From: Candidatus Absconditabacteria bacterium
GTDB taxonomy: Bacteria; Patescibacteriota; Gracilibacteria; Absconditabacterales; Absconditicoccaceae
DNA length: 64,000 bases
Direction: 5' to 3'
NCBI GenBank assembly: GCA_028693445.1
Contig: JAQUVI010000005.1
Coordinates: 62,001-126,000, forward strand
Under the pieces are notes generated by a model that was given only the letters and a program-made list of their open reading frames with translations, was not told the origin of the DNA and searched no databases. A program made the translations under genes and the position numbers. Below, in pieces: positions 11,478 through 23,281 of the stretch. Numbering within the stretch: the stretch's first letter is position 1; each line of letters begins with the position of its first letter.

Positions 11478-12278
11478 ATGAAACTATCAATTGACCAGAA
11501 TAATTTCTTGTGCGTTGATCATCCAGAAATACCTCAGGTTAAGCAATATACTTATCAGGTTGCTGGGTATCAATTTTCTGATTGGGATAAAGGTATGATA
11601 GTTTTGCACAAAAAAGATTTTAAAATTTTGAATTTGAAACATTTTGGTGATGGAATGAATTTGATTTATGTGAAGGATGTTGAATGTTGAGAGTTAAATT
11701 TGAAAAAAGATGTTGTAGGGCAGGGGTATGGTTTGTTTAGCGGATTTGACGAAGTCAGCGGGGAACAGAAATATTTCTGGCCAGGGGCACGCGCTCATTT
11801 GGATTTTGTGGTTCCTGCGAAATGTAGATGGAATTTTTCGTGATTGGAAGATAAATTATCCTTGTTGTATGGATTGACTTTGTTGTATGGAAAATTTGAA
11901 GCAAAAAAAGGAGAACTGATGTCTATAAAAATTCAGATTCCATTGTTTTGACAATATTTAAAATATCAAGAAAATTTTGATCAAATAATTTTGGATTTAC
12001 AAAAGCAAGGTATTTTTCTCAAAAAAGATCTTGTAGAAACAAATAATGGTATAGTTTATCAAATATCTTCAAATGATTGGGAATTGTTGGAAGTGTTTGC
12101 GAAATGGTATGAAGCTATTGAAAAATTTGAGAAAATAAGTAAAAAGTTTTTTACACAAGATATGAAAGATAAACTTATTGCTTTTTTGTTGTCTGATGTT
12201 AATATACCAGAAAATGGTAGGCAAGATGTTTTGGATAAAATTCATTCGTGAGTAATTAAGTTTTTGATGAAAAGTTAA
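11478..12278 (+). CDS. hypothetical protein, possible degenerate LAGLIDADG fold
   Basis: 266 codons, ATG 11478 to TAA 12276; five or so UGA-Gly codons. The middle LSLLYGLTLLYGKFEAKKGE followed by alternating strands and DLQKQGIFLK is loosely like a LAGLIDADG half-domain, but no acidic active-site residue is obvious. No signal peptide or membrane helix. It lies 29 bases after grpE and directly upstream of a tRNA gene. Function unknown. Confidence 0.7.
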
Positions 12279-12294
12279 AAGTTGTTCAATTTAT

Positions 12295-12341
12295 GAGGGA
12301 TTGGCCCCGCTAAAGCGGGATAAATTCCGTGGTAACATGAC
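12295..12341 (+). repeat. partial copy of the adjacent tRNA 5' half, interrupted
   Basis: GAGGGATTGG at 12295-12304 and GTGGTAACATGAC at about 12329-12341 repeat the first half of the tRNA at 12344. Between them sits CCCCGCTAAAGCGGG, a small hairpin. The anticodon arm is absent, so this copy cannot be a functional tRNA. Confidence 0.7.
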
Positions 12342-12343
12342 AA

Positions 12344-12414
12344 GAGGGATTGGTGTAGTGGTAACATGACGGTCTTCGGAACCGCAGTCGGGGGTTCAAT
12401 CCCCTCATCCCTCG
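12344..12414 (+). tRNA. tRNA with anticodon UCG, probably tRNA-Trp(UCG) for CGA/CGG
   Basis: 71 bases plus encoded CCA (12415-12417). Acceptor GAGGGAT/ATCCCTC, D arm GTGT/ACAT, anticodon arm ACGGT-CTTCGGA-ACCGC, variable loop AGTC, T arm GGGGG-TTCAATC-CCCTC, discriminator G73. Anticodon UCG reads CGA and CGG, normally Arg. In this genome CGA stands at invariant Trp sites, and the anticodon-stem sequence around CGGTCT and AACCG and G73 resemble bacterial tRNA-Trp, so tryptophan charging is the best inference. G1-C72 differs from the A1-U72 of E. coli tRNA-Trp, and the D arm also resembles tRNA-Gln, so Arg or Gln identity is not excluded by sequence alone. Confidence 0.8.
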
Positions 12415-12486
12415 CCATTTATAGGTAAGCAGAAATGCTTATTTTTTTTGATTTTTAAAAATTAATATATCTATTAAGATTAAGTT

Positions 12487-15400
12487 TTATGCAGCCATTC
12501 AACTATAATATCATTCATCGTCTTCTGCCATTGCAGCGAAATCTTCATCTGTTAAATTATCTTGTTCAAGTTGTCATGAAAGTTTTCTTTTGGTTTTTTC
12601 TATAATTTCAGGATTTTTGATTTTGACAGTTGTTTTTGGATTTAATGTTTCTTGTAATTTTTGGCTAGTTGTTTTTTTTGTTTCAAAACTAAAATATTTA
12701 TCAAACATATTTGGAATATGGTTTTTCCTTTCTATGTCTGTAGCTAATTTATAAATTTCATCATTTATATAGATGTTTTTTCCTGTATATAGTTTTTGTT
12801 TATCTGATCTTCTTTTTCTTTCTTGAGCATTTTCTCACATTACAAATTTATTCTTTTTTATATCTATGTATTCGTTCCAGGAAGCTAATTTTAATGGTTT
12901 TTTGTCTAATTCAGAAACAAAAATGTTACCCATTCCTTGTTCTACTACGTTAGACTTTAGTATTGTGTCTTTGTTGTTTTTGAAAAAACTTTTAAATGAT
13001 TCAAGTCAATTTATAAGTTCATCTGGTGGTTGTTGATTTCAAGAAGACTCTACAACTTTTCATACTATAATATACCATAACATTTCTTCTAATCACTCTG
13101 TATTTCATTTTTTTTCTTCTTCTTTTATTGTTTTTAGTGTTCTTATTAAAAACCTTTTTCATTCTACGTTAAATCATTTTTGTTCAAATCGATTCATAAA
13201 TTTTTTGAGAATATATATTATTTGATTTTCATCGTCTATTTTTTGTTTTGGAATAGATTTTGCAATTTGATTTCGAGCTGTTTTCATTCATTGCTTTTCA
13301 TCTTTATTTTTACCCTTGAATTCTCAATTTTGAAAATCTGTAATTTCTCATATAAGACTTTGGTTTTTTGCTAAAATGTTTTGTTCAAGACCGGATCAAT
13401 TCATTTTTACTTCAGGGTCTACATCTTCATCTTTTTCCAAACTTCTTGATTCTATTTCAGTTAAAATTTCTTTTGTTTCTCCAGAAGTTTTTGGATCGTT
13501 TAATAATTCTATGAGGGTTTTTCATTCGTGATTTTTTCAATTCATAGCAGCAAATTTTGATATTTTTTCAAGACGTCATTTGTTCATAAGTCGGTTGTTT
13601 AATCAATTTTCATATCAAGAAATTTTTTTGTATTGATCTAAATTTTTTCATTTTCAAAATCAGAAATTATTACTGTCATAATCAATTTTATCTTCTTTTT
13701 TTTCATATCATGTAATATCTTCGTTTGTAGCAATTTTTATAAATTGTTCTACTTTGTAATGATGGTTTGGGTCTTTTATTCGCATTCATGGTAAAAATCA
13801 AATAGTTCTGCATATTTTTTGTATAAAACTTTTGTCTTCTTGAGTAATATTATAGAAAACTCATGAAAGCATTCCAGTTAGAACCGCGCTTTCAAATATT
13901 TTCCATTGTGTTGGGGTAACTGCTTTTACTGCAATTTGTTTTAGACATGGTATTGCTTGTTGTGGTCTGTCTCCCAATAATCTAAAGTATTCAAATCTAG
14001 CTAATTCAAAACTATAACTTTTTTCTTTTGTACTTCCACTTACTGATTCTGAAAAAAATGCATTTGATTTTTTTTCTAATTCTCAAGCAAATTTTTTGGA
14101 ATACATTGATTCTAATTTTGGAACATCATCTCTTTCTGCAAGTTGTCTTCAATCTATACAGTGTGTTATATATTTCATCTCTAATTTTAAAATTTCATTT
14201 TGGAGATCGTCAGCCCATGCTTGTCAATTTATATTGTATCATTGTTGAAGTTCTCTTTCTAGCTTTTCTTTCATCAAAATATATCTTTTTTGGTGAGCTT
14301 CTCAAAAAAGTATTCTTATTCGATTTCATTTCCCTGCTCGATCTGTATTTCTACTATAAGGACCTTTTCATTTTTCGATTGTAGCAAGTAAAATACCAGC
14401 AGCTTGATGATGATCTTTGAATTTTTTTTCACCACTTAAATATGGTTTTATTTTTTCTGTTCGCATCATATCACTTCAAAAATCTGGATCATTTTCGTAA
14501 AAATTTTGATATTTTTCAATTTTTTTCCATGTTTTAGTATCTCTTCATGCCATATATTCATCTCAAGCATTTCAAAATGCTTCTTGTAATTTTGATGTTG
14601 GCATTATTCAGGCTAATTTGTGGAATAATTTTCCATGATAAAAAATATTATCAGTTAGATCTTCTACTTGTTCTTCTTCATATTTTTTGAGGCCATCTCA
14701 TATTTTTTTTCCAAAGTTTTTAAATAATCATATAATGCTAGCGAAACTATATCATTTTCGTTTTTTTGGTTCTTTGAGTTTTGCTCAATCACTATCAGGG
14801 GTATCGATTTTTTTTATGCTATTTTCTGTTTTTGGTTGAAGTTTTTTACCTGATATAAAAAGTATAAAATTTGGATAATCTAGGTGTATAACTGTTTTTT
14901 TATCATCATTTGATGTTATTTTAAACCCTTTTTTGCTAGGTTCGTGATCTATTTTGTATATAAAAGCTTTTTCACTTTCTTTATTTTGATCTTCTCATGG
15001 TTTTGTTTCTATTAATCAAAAATGAGAAATGTTTTTACCTTGCTCCTGACCTGCATTTAGAATAAAATTGTTTCAATTCCAACTTAATCATCAAAAACTC
15101 TCACTTGGATCTATGTTATCAATTGATATTTTTCATAACGTAGGAATAAGATTGTTTATGTTATTTGTTGTTTCTTCTTTAGGTAGTTTGTATATTTTGC
15201 TCTCTTCAAAAATTTCTTTAAATTTTTGTATTCATTTTTTTGTTATAGGAATTTTTGTTTTGAACCCTTCCCATTTTCATAACTTTTGCTCATTTCCAAT
15301 AAATTTTATATCCAAAAATCAATTCTTAATATTTATATTTTTTATTTCAGCTGTTATATATTGATAAGATCATAATGGAGGAAAGCTACTTTCTATTGAT

Positions 15401-17760
15401 TGAATAAGCATTTTTTTTCATTCCAATGCTTTTATTTGTTCTTCAACAGTTTTCTTTTCGGTATCTTTGTCTTCATCTTGGTATCATTTTAAATTTTTTC
15501 GTTCTTCAAGAAATTCTTTGTAATCGTTTTTTTCTATATTTTCTTTGTTTGTCTCAGTTTTTTTAATTTCTTCTTTTTCTCAATATTTATCTAAAGTATC
15601 TTTGTACATATTTTCTTTGTCTATTTTTCAGAATTTTTCTGTTATTGTTTTTTCTTGATCTCTTGATAAGCTATTTTTTTCGTTGTATTTTCAAAGTACA
15701 TGAGAAAAAAGCAATCCAGAAATTCATTCTCAATTCAGATTTAATTCTTTTGATATGATTTCTAATTCATAGTTTGCTTCATTTTCTTTTCATTTTATAA
15801 TTACAACAGGGTCTCAATTTGGTTCTCAATTTCGAGTTATACATTCTCTGGCATCTTCAGGTCTAGTAATTGGATGAGAATATAAAAATCGTCAATCTTT
15901 TATATCTTTATTTTCTTCTTCAATATCTTTTGTTGGCGGATAGCTTGATAGATATCATTTAACTGTTTTTCATTCGTTATTTTTTATATTAACTTGATAG
16001 CTATCATTTAGCTTTCTTGGTCAGTTTTTGCTATTGAAAGTATCAAAAAGTCAATCAAAAACTATATTATCCTCAAAAAAGTTTTTGTTTTGTTCTGTTA
16101 CTTTTATCTTTAGATTTAGAGGTAAATTTTGTTGTTGATTTAAATTCTTTTCTCAATTTCATAATTCTGGTATATTATTTGTTGGTCATCAAAAAAAACT
16201 TTTTTCCAAAAAATGTATTGGAAAGTCTCAATATTGAGTTTTTATTATTATGTCTTTTTGATTTAAATCAAAAAGGTTATTTACAAATTCTTGGTATTCG
16301 TCTGATTCTATTCATAATATATTTGGAATTTTGTTTTTTATGCTATCATCTAGTTTTGAAGAAACTAATTTATTGAGTATTATTTGTTGTTCTTCTAGTC
16401 ATAATTTGTTTATATCAAAATTAATATCTACTAATTGATTTATTATTGTTCATAATTTTGAATCTTGTATTTTTATATAATCAGCATAAGCTTTTCGTTG
16501 GGTTTTATTTATATTTTCTTTGATTTTGAAAATTTCATTGCGTATATTTTCTTTTTGTTCATCTGGTGTTTCCGTTTTTTCTAGTTCTTTTTCTTTTTCA
16601 GATAATATATTTGATTGATTTTCATATTCTGTTTTATGTGTTGAATTCTGGTTTATTACTTTTTCATGGTTGTATGGATATATGTTTAATATTTCGTTGA
16701 AATAAGGCGGAAAAGCTTTGAATTCGTTTCCTACTTGTTGAAGATGATATTCTATGTATGATCAACTTTCTTTTGATTGTTCAAATAATTGGCGTGTTGC
16801 TAGTTGATTAAACATCATTCTAAAGTTTTTTGTTTGCTGAGAAAATCATCAGGTTCGATTTATATCTTCTCATTCAAATTGAAATTCCTTGAATATGTCT
16901 CAGTTTGAGATAATTATTTTATCTAATTTTTTTGCTAATTCTTCGTCTATTTGTCATTTGTGTCATTCCAAGAACAGCGTTCGTTTTTGTTTGAGATCTT
17001 TGAGATTTTGAAAGCTAGAATGTATGTTTACTGGTATAGGAAAATCTAAATCAAAATCTCAATGAAGTTCTTCTGGAAGATTTTTTTTGATTTTTTTGAT
17101 AGTAGCGCTTATTAGAAGTCTTTCTGTAGGCAAATAATTTGGTGATAGAATATTTTCTGTTTCAGATTTTTGATTGGGTTTTAATTTTATATTATTGTTT
17201 TCTAGAAATTTTGTCCAAAACGTCAAAAGTTCTCATATTTTTGTGATTTTTGTGTCTTCTGTTATTTCTATATTTGGAGTTGTTTTCAATCCTATTTCAT
17301 TTGCAAATTTACCAAAAATGTCAGACGGCATTTTGTTTTCGGTCTTTTCACAGAATTGTTGAAGTTGTTTTAGACTATCTTTAACTGTTGTCTTTTCATC
17401 TAAGGTTTCTTTGAATTCTTTGTGAAGTTCTTTGGTATTTTTCATTATGTTTTCCAAAGAAAATCACATTTTTTCAAGGCTTTTAACATAAATTGTTAAT
17501 TTTTCTTGTGAATCAATTTCATCAAGTAGCATTGGATGTTTTTGTTTGAAAAATTCCCAAAATTGTTCAAAAAAATCTTCTGAATCAAGAATATTGTCTC
17601 TTTCTTTTTGATTTAATTTTCAAAAATCTTTTAGAGATTCCTCTATTTTTGAGTTTGCTAATTTTGATATAGATTTTGTATCTTTCTCTGATTCTTGTTC
17701 AGGTTTTTTTATGTTTGTATCAGTTTTTCCATCTTTTTTGGTGTATGTTTTTTTTGCCAT
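12487..17760 (-). CDS. 1757-residue cytoplasmic protein of unknown function
   Basis: One continuous frame from ATG 17758-17760 to TAA 12487-12489 once UGA is Gly. There is no signal peptide and no clear membrane helix. The protein is strongly charged (Lys, Glu, Asn, Asp), with long predicted helices in the first 600 residues (Gln/Glu/Lys-rich, for instance around TPDEQKENIRNEIFKIKEN), a mixed middle with Gly/Asn loops (GEPNGDPVVIIKWKENEANY), and a helical final third. Cys is rare. It starts about 150 bases from a divergent membrane-protein gene. I recognise no domain. Its size, about 8 percent of the window, suggests a structural or surface-interaction role. Confidence 0.85.
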
Positions 17761-17908
17761 TATTTTCTGAAACAAGTAAATATATTTATATAAGAATATA
17801 ATGATTTCCTATTTAAATGCAAAAAAACTTAAAAGTTTAATATATAAGTTTCTCTTGAATATTTTGTTGTAATAATGATAGTATTTTTGATTTATTATTA
17901 TCTATTTA

Positions 17909-18772
17909 ATGCACAAAGATATTATTCATCGTAGTATTCAACATATGTCTTCAGATCCCAATATTATTAGGATTACTTTTTTGACGTCATTTTTTCATTC
18001 ATTGATAGTTACTTTGTTGTTGATTTTAAATACAAATAAACTTTTTGTAAATCATTATGAAAATGGTTTATATGTTGGTAAAATTACAGAATTTCTTATT
18101 TGAGAAATAAATAAAAACCATGTTGTTGCTTGAGTTGTAGGTATAACCATAATTTTATTTGTTTTATATTCTTTTGTTTATCCTATTTGACAAGCAGCAG
18201 TTATACACTATCTTCATCGAAAAAAAAGCGTTGGTCACTCTTTAAAATCTGCTTTAAAATATTTCTTTCCTATGTTTGAATATGGATTTATTTGTTTGGT
18301 TTTTTCGCCAGTTGCTTTTTTTATATCAGCATACAAAGTATTTTTACTTGATAATGTTTCGTCTAATTGGATTATATGATTATTTGTTTTTTGGTTTATT
18401 ATTATGTTGATTATCAATACTTTAAAGATTTATACTAGATATTTTATTGTTCTCCAACAAATGTGAACGCCAGAGGCTATAAAAGCTAGTTTTGATAAGG
18501 TTTGGAAATCTTTTGGAGAGACTTTTAGATATATGAAAATGCAAACATTACTTCTGATTAATTTTTCTCTTAATATAGTTTTGATAATAGGTATTCCAGT
18601 ACTTTTGATATATTTGTCTATATCTTGGTGAATTATTGATCTGTGGCGAGTGAAATTTATTGTTTATTTTGTGTTTTTCTTGCTTGTAATTTTGGGATCA
18701 TATATGAGCAGTTTTATTAGAGCGTTTTTTGCTTATTATTGGTATGAAATGTATAATAAAATTAAAAAGTAG
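17909..18772 (+). CDS. polytopic membrane protein
   Basis: 287 codons, ATG 17909 to TAG 18770, with several UGA-Gly codons. About six hydrophobic segments with short loops; an amphipathic YIVLQQMGTPEAIKASFDKV-like segment lies between helices four and five. It may be of the loosely defined families of six-helix integral proteins without known activity. Its 3' end overlaps by 11 bases the 3' end of the convergent helical-repeat gene. Confidence 0.75.
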
Positions 18773-20234
18773 TCAATTTGTTTTCAACAAAACTTATTTC
18801 TTTTGAGTCTTGAGAGCTTGCGATTGTTTTTGCATATCGTTTTTTTGCTTCTTGTATTTTTCATTGTTTAGTTTTAAAATCTCACAAAATATGGTATAGA
18901 TAGCTTTGATTATAAGTTTGACTTAAACTAATAAGTTCAACTTCATTTGATGGTGATAATTTGTTGTTTACAATATCTGATCAAACTTTTCAGTAGATAC
19001 AAATATCATTATCTATTCATAATTGTTTTTCGCATTCTTGTATAAATAATGTAGAGAGTTGTTTGTTTGCTTGATATAATTTAGTATTTTGGGAAAAATA
19101 TCATTTGTAGAATATATTGTAAAAATAAAGAAAAAAATCAGAATTTTTGATATCATTTTGTCCCAATAACTTTTGCCAATATTGAATTGCTTTTTCATTT
19201 TCTTCTATTTCTAGGTAGTTTATTATCATATATCTAATTGTATCTGTTTGATATTTTGTGCTTTTGTTTTGTGATAAATACAGTATTGATGATGTAAAAT
19301 CATTTTTTCGATAATATGATGTTCATACTAGAAATTGATAGGTTTCTTTGTTTTTTTGGTCGAAATTAGCTAATTTAAGAAAATATTCTATAGCGGTATC
19401 TCGATTGTTTGTCAAAAAATGAGCATAAGATAAAACTTGATAAGGCAAAATATAATTTTCATCTTGCAATATTGTTTCTAGTGCTATTTTTCTTGCAATA
19501 GTAAAATATCAATTTTTTAGCGCTGTTAATGCGACTAATCAATCTTGATAATACGTAGGAATAGCTTTGGATGAATCATAACTCTTAATTGTTCTTTCAA
19601 AGCTAGTTATTATTGGCTGATATTGTGGTACCTTTACTTGTTTTCGTTGTTCTAGAGCTTTTGTATAATTTCTATTTCGAATTTCTATAAGTCATACATA
19701 AAATAAGTAATCTTGATTTCATATAGAGTTGTTTTGCACGGTTATGTCTAATAGCGGAAGAAGTTTATTTATACTATCTTTTTGAGTTATATTTAAATTA
19801 TTACTGTTGATGAAAACATATAAAAGTAGATGAACATCTACAGCAATTCAGCTTTTTTCTAATTTTTCTATGTTTTTTCGAGCTTCATTAAAATTATAAT
19901 TTTGAGCTTGTTTTTTTATTATTTCTTTTAAAATTGTAGGCGATTTTTCTTGATTGTATATATATTCTAGTGTTTTTATATCTTGTAAATAACTTTTTTG
20001 ACTTTGAATTTTTTTGTTTATTTTTTCTTCTATATTTGTGTTTTGATCTTGTTGTTCATATGCAGCACTATGTTGTGTCTCTTGGTACTCAACACCAATA
20101 TTTTTGAAATAAACAATGTTTTCCGCAATTTTTTCTTTATTGAAAACACCATCGAAAAAGATAAATCCCAATCGACCTATAAGGAATAACAATAATAAAG
20201 TTCTTTTCTTTTTGTTGTGCATATTTTTCTTCAC
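18762..20234 (-). CDS. membrane-anchored helical-repeat (TPR-like) protein
   Basis: 490 codons, ATG 20234 (an alternative ATG at 20222) to TAA 18762-18764. A Lys-rich start and one hydrophobic segment (LLLLFLIGRLGFIFF) anchor it. The rest is made of helix pairs of TPR/SEL-like type: YQVLSYAHFLTNNRDTAIEY, then TSYYRKNDFTSSILYL and EENEKAIQYWQKLL. Such proteins are protein-protein scaffolds outside or beneath the membrane. It follows the LPXTG-like protein gene, but a terminator-like hairpin separates them. Confidence 0.75.
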
Positions 20235-20270
20235 GATAAAAGCTTTCTCTTAATTATATTTTTTTAAAAA

Positions 20271-20292
20271 AACTGGTCAATTTTAAGACCAG
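20271..20292 (-). terminator. rho-independent terminator of the surface-protein gene
   Basis: CTGGTC (20273-20278) pairs with GACCAG (20287-20292). On the minus strand the stem is followed by TTTTTTT, 28 bases after the stop of the gene at 20320-21252. Confidence 0.75.
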
Positions 20293-20319
20293 CTTATTGT
20301 TATTTTTGATTGACAATTG

Positions 20320-21252
20320 TTATTTTGCTTTTCTATATAGTTTTCTGTAGATTAAATATCCCAAAAATGCAGCAATAATTATCACTATAGCATTTTCTTT
20401 TGGTCATGTTTTTGGTACTACCGGGATAACTGTTCATCAACCTCAATTATTATTATTTCAACCTATAATAGTAGTATTCATTTGTAAACTATAATTTATT
20501 TCTTTTCAGTTGTTGTCTGGTGTAAATTTAAATATGTATTCTCAGTTTCTGTTTGAAGTAAAAGCATATCTTTCTTGGTTCATATTTACAGTAGCAACTC
20601 TATTGAACGAAGAAGAACCAGGAGTCATTACAGATAAATCGATTGTTTCACTTCAATTAACAGCAATTCGTTTAAGCGTTATTGTGTTTCAGTTTATTTC
20701 ATGACTAATATTTGCTAATGTCATATCTGCTCAAGCAGCATCATGAGTTTCTTCTAATGTATATGTTTCGCTTGATCAAGCGTCTCAATAAGTTTTACTT
20801 GAAATATTGAACCATATTTCGTTTGATACTTCTCAAAGGTTCCCTGTAGAATCTTTTGGAATTATAAATAGATAATATTTGGTTATTGGATTTAATCAAT
20901 CTGATATTCATAGTTCTACATAAAAAGGGTTTTCACTTCAAGTTAGTGTTATTGTTTTTTCTTTTGTTTCATTTAATAAGCTTGTATTTTCTAATATTTC
21001 TGTTAGAGGGAATTCACTATACATAAGAGTATAATTTGAAATATTTTCATTGTTTTGATTTTTAATAAGAGGTGACTGAATAACAGCTTTTTCGTCAGTT
21101 ATTTCTTTTATAGTTATTTTTTCTGTTGTAGTATATCAAAAACTTATTTCACTTCATAAACTATCGATAAGATCTCAGAGTCATTGAGCATTTACTGCAA
21201 TAGAAAACAAACCAATTATTAGTATAAGAAGTAATGAGGTTGTTTTTTTCAT
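20320..21252 (-). CDS. secreted surface protein with LPXTG-like sorting signal
   Basis: 310 codons, ATG 21252 to TAA 20320-20322. Cleavable signal peptide (LLLILIIGLFSIAVNAQG), beta-rich Ser/Thr/Asn-rich ectodomain, a GGNNNGGGG linker, then VPKTGPKEN, a hydrophobic helix and the basic tail YRKLYRKAK. This is the layout of sortase substrates (motif-helix-positive tail), with the motif Gly encoded by UGA. No sortase gene is in the window; the tail could alternatively be a plain C-terminal anchor. Confidence 0.8.
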
Positions 21253-21325
21253 TTAATTTAAAAAGAAATTAAAACAATGTGTTTTGTTTGTTATACCTAG
21301 CTTCATATGTTTTTCAAGAGATTTT

Positions 21326-22240
21326 TTATCCTATTCTTTCTACTTCTTTGGTTTCTTTGTGTTTTGTGTATAGTTTTGAAAGATATAATAGTTCAAATAT
21401 AGCCAGACCGATAAAGCTTAGTATTCGAATAACTATTCTCAAAAAAGGATATATTAAAAATAATATCAATATAATAACTGGATATTGGATTGTTGGAGAT
21501 TGAAGTTTTTCATTTATAGTTTTTAGTGTATAATCACAAATTGTGTTGTTTAATTTTTCGTTTTCTTGTAGAGTTTGTGTTATTAAAGCATCTTTTCGAT
21601 TTTTGATTTTATTTATTATATTGTTCTCTTTTGGAGCACTTATTTCTATATTCTTACTAGCTTCAAAAAGATCTCAAAATGTTGATGTAAGAACAGTTTT
21701 TGTGGAGTTTGTAATTTCTTGGGTTTTGTTTCGACTTATTTTAAACGGTTTTGATACTGTGGCAACAACTTTAGCAGATTGATTGCTTAATTCTTGGCAA
21801 CTCATTGGAAATTCGCTAAAAAAATTTACTATAACCGTACTGTAAACCAAAGCTAAAGCCATAGTAAATAAATATCATCCTACAAAAAAATAACTAAATC
21901 AATCAAATCATATATTTCACTCGGTTTGTCGATATAAATTATAGGCCAATAAACCAATTGTAATGTGAAATCATATGTTTGCAACTCGCATTGCTGTTGT
22001 TTGAGGTGAGATTATTATTCATGTTATTATTATTCATAATATTAGTCCTATAATCAAATATCTTGGTTTAAATTTGTAAATTTCTATATAAAAAAAGTGA
22101 AATGATATAAAAAAAATAAATACAGCTATTAAAGATAAAATCAATTCTTGATTATGAAAAAGAAAAGTGATTGCTGAGCCATAACTTGCAATTGTTATAC
22201 TTCCTCGAATAAGAAATCTAATTTTTTGTTTTGTTGTCAT
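21326..22240 (-). CDS. polytopic membrane protein with soluble loop
   Basis: 304 codons if started at ATG 22238-22240 (MTTKQKIRFL); an upstream ATG at 22285 would overlap the preceding gene by 35 bases, so I prefer the shorter form, which leaves a 10-base gap. Stop TAA 21326-21328. Six or so hydrophobic helices in the first 200 residues, a charged loop (about 210-270), and a final helix LILFLIYPFLRIVI. Function unknown; tightly coupled to the prepilin peptidase gene. Confidence 0.7.
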
Positions 22241-22250
22241 ATCTATGTTT

Positions 22251-23135
22251 TTATAAAAAAAGATAAGAAATAATTTGATCCCCATATAATAATATTATCC
22301 AAAAAGATATTATAAGTGTAGGGAAGAAAGGGATTGTGATTTTTTGTTTGTTGGCTATTGATATCGTAGTTTGTTTTTTTAGTAGTCAGATAATTCCAGC
22401 ATAAATTAGTCATAAAATTGCCGCTATAAATATTATACTTATTATTATTTTTAGATGATTTTGTAGTGAAATATTAATTGCATTAAATTGTTCTATTGTG
22501 CTTACTAGTGCTCATAGACTAAATCAAAGAAAAATATCTCATTGTCAGAATCATTCTTGTTCGCTTTTATATTTGATTTTGATGTATATTTTTGCTCAAA
22601 AATAAATTAACAAAAAAATACTAGTAAAAATAATTGAAGCTATTACTGTTCATTGATAATTTCATATTAAACCAACAAATTGTCGGATTAAAATTCGTGC
22701 TGTTGTAAATATTCGTATTGGCATATGTAATTCGTGTTTTTTAATATCTTGAATAATTAATAACAATAATCACCAATTTGTTATAGCTCGAAAAATATAA
22801 TACATTAGATGTAGTCATTTTGGAATAAAATAACTTCAAACATCAAAAACAAGATAGTATGAAAACATAAAAACCAATCCAGAAGTTATTTCCAATATTG
22901 GATATTGTCGTGAAATGGGCTTTTTGCAAAAACTACATTTTCCTTTTTGTAGTCAAAAACTTATCAAAGGAATAAGATTTTTTGCTTGAAGTCTTTTGTG
23001 ACAATGTGGACATTTGGAAAATCCAAAAAGTATTCCTTTTATTTTTCTTCGACTAATATCGTCTTCTAATCTAGTTAAAAGCACTGATCATAATGATCAG
23101 AAAATTGTTCATAATAGGAAAACTACAAGATACAT
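22251..23135 (-). CDS. prepilin peptidase (type IV leader peptidase)
   Basis: 294 codons, ATG 23135 to TAA 22251-22253. N-terminal FLLGTIFGSLGSVLLTRLED, the four-Cys zinc module CPHCHKRL ... CSFCKKPISWQYPILE, and the catalytic GFGQGD of the second Asp site. The Trp in ISWQYP is CGA (22908-22910), a position that is commonly Trp. The enzyme cleaves and N-methylates type IV prepilins in the membrane. All UGA codons fall on Gly, including the N-terminal G-x-x-x-G-S motifs. No pilin gene is recognised here; the KH-domain ATPase at 27725 is a PilT-family relative. Confidence 0.88.
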
Positions 23136-23281
23136 ATTGTTTTTTTTATAATACAAATATTCTAGTTTCTTTTTATGGTTTGGATTGTTTTTTTCAAATA
23201 GAATTTTCTTTATCTAAATTTGCTTTTTTTGAGTTTTTGGTTTATAATTATTTATGGATTTTATTTTTTATTTCTTTTGTT

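Noticed and set aside
12344-12414. tRNA-Arg(UCG)
   Set aside because: The anticodon alone suggests Arg, but CGA is at invariant Trp positions in many genes here. Kept as an alternative only.
22241-22285. Upstream ATG of the membrane protein at 21326
   Set aside because: It lies inside the 3' end of the prepilin peptidase gene; the ATG at 22240 leaves a normal short gap.
23093-23281. Upstream extension of the gene starting at 23282
   Set aside because: It would overlap the divergent prepilin peptidase start; the segment is the hydrophobic antisense of its N-terminus.
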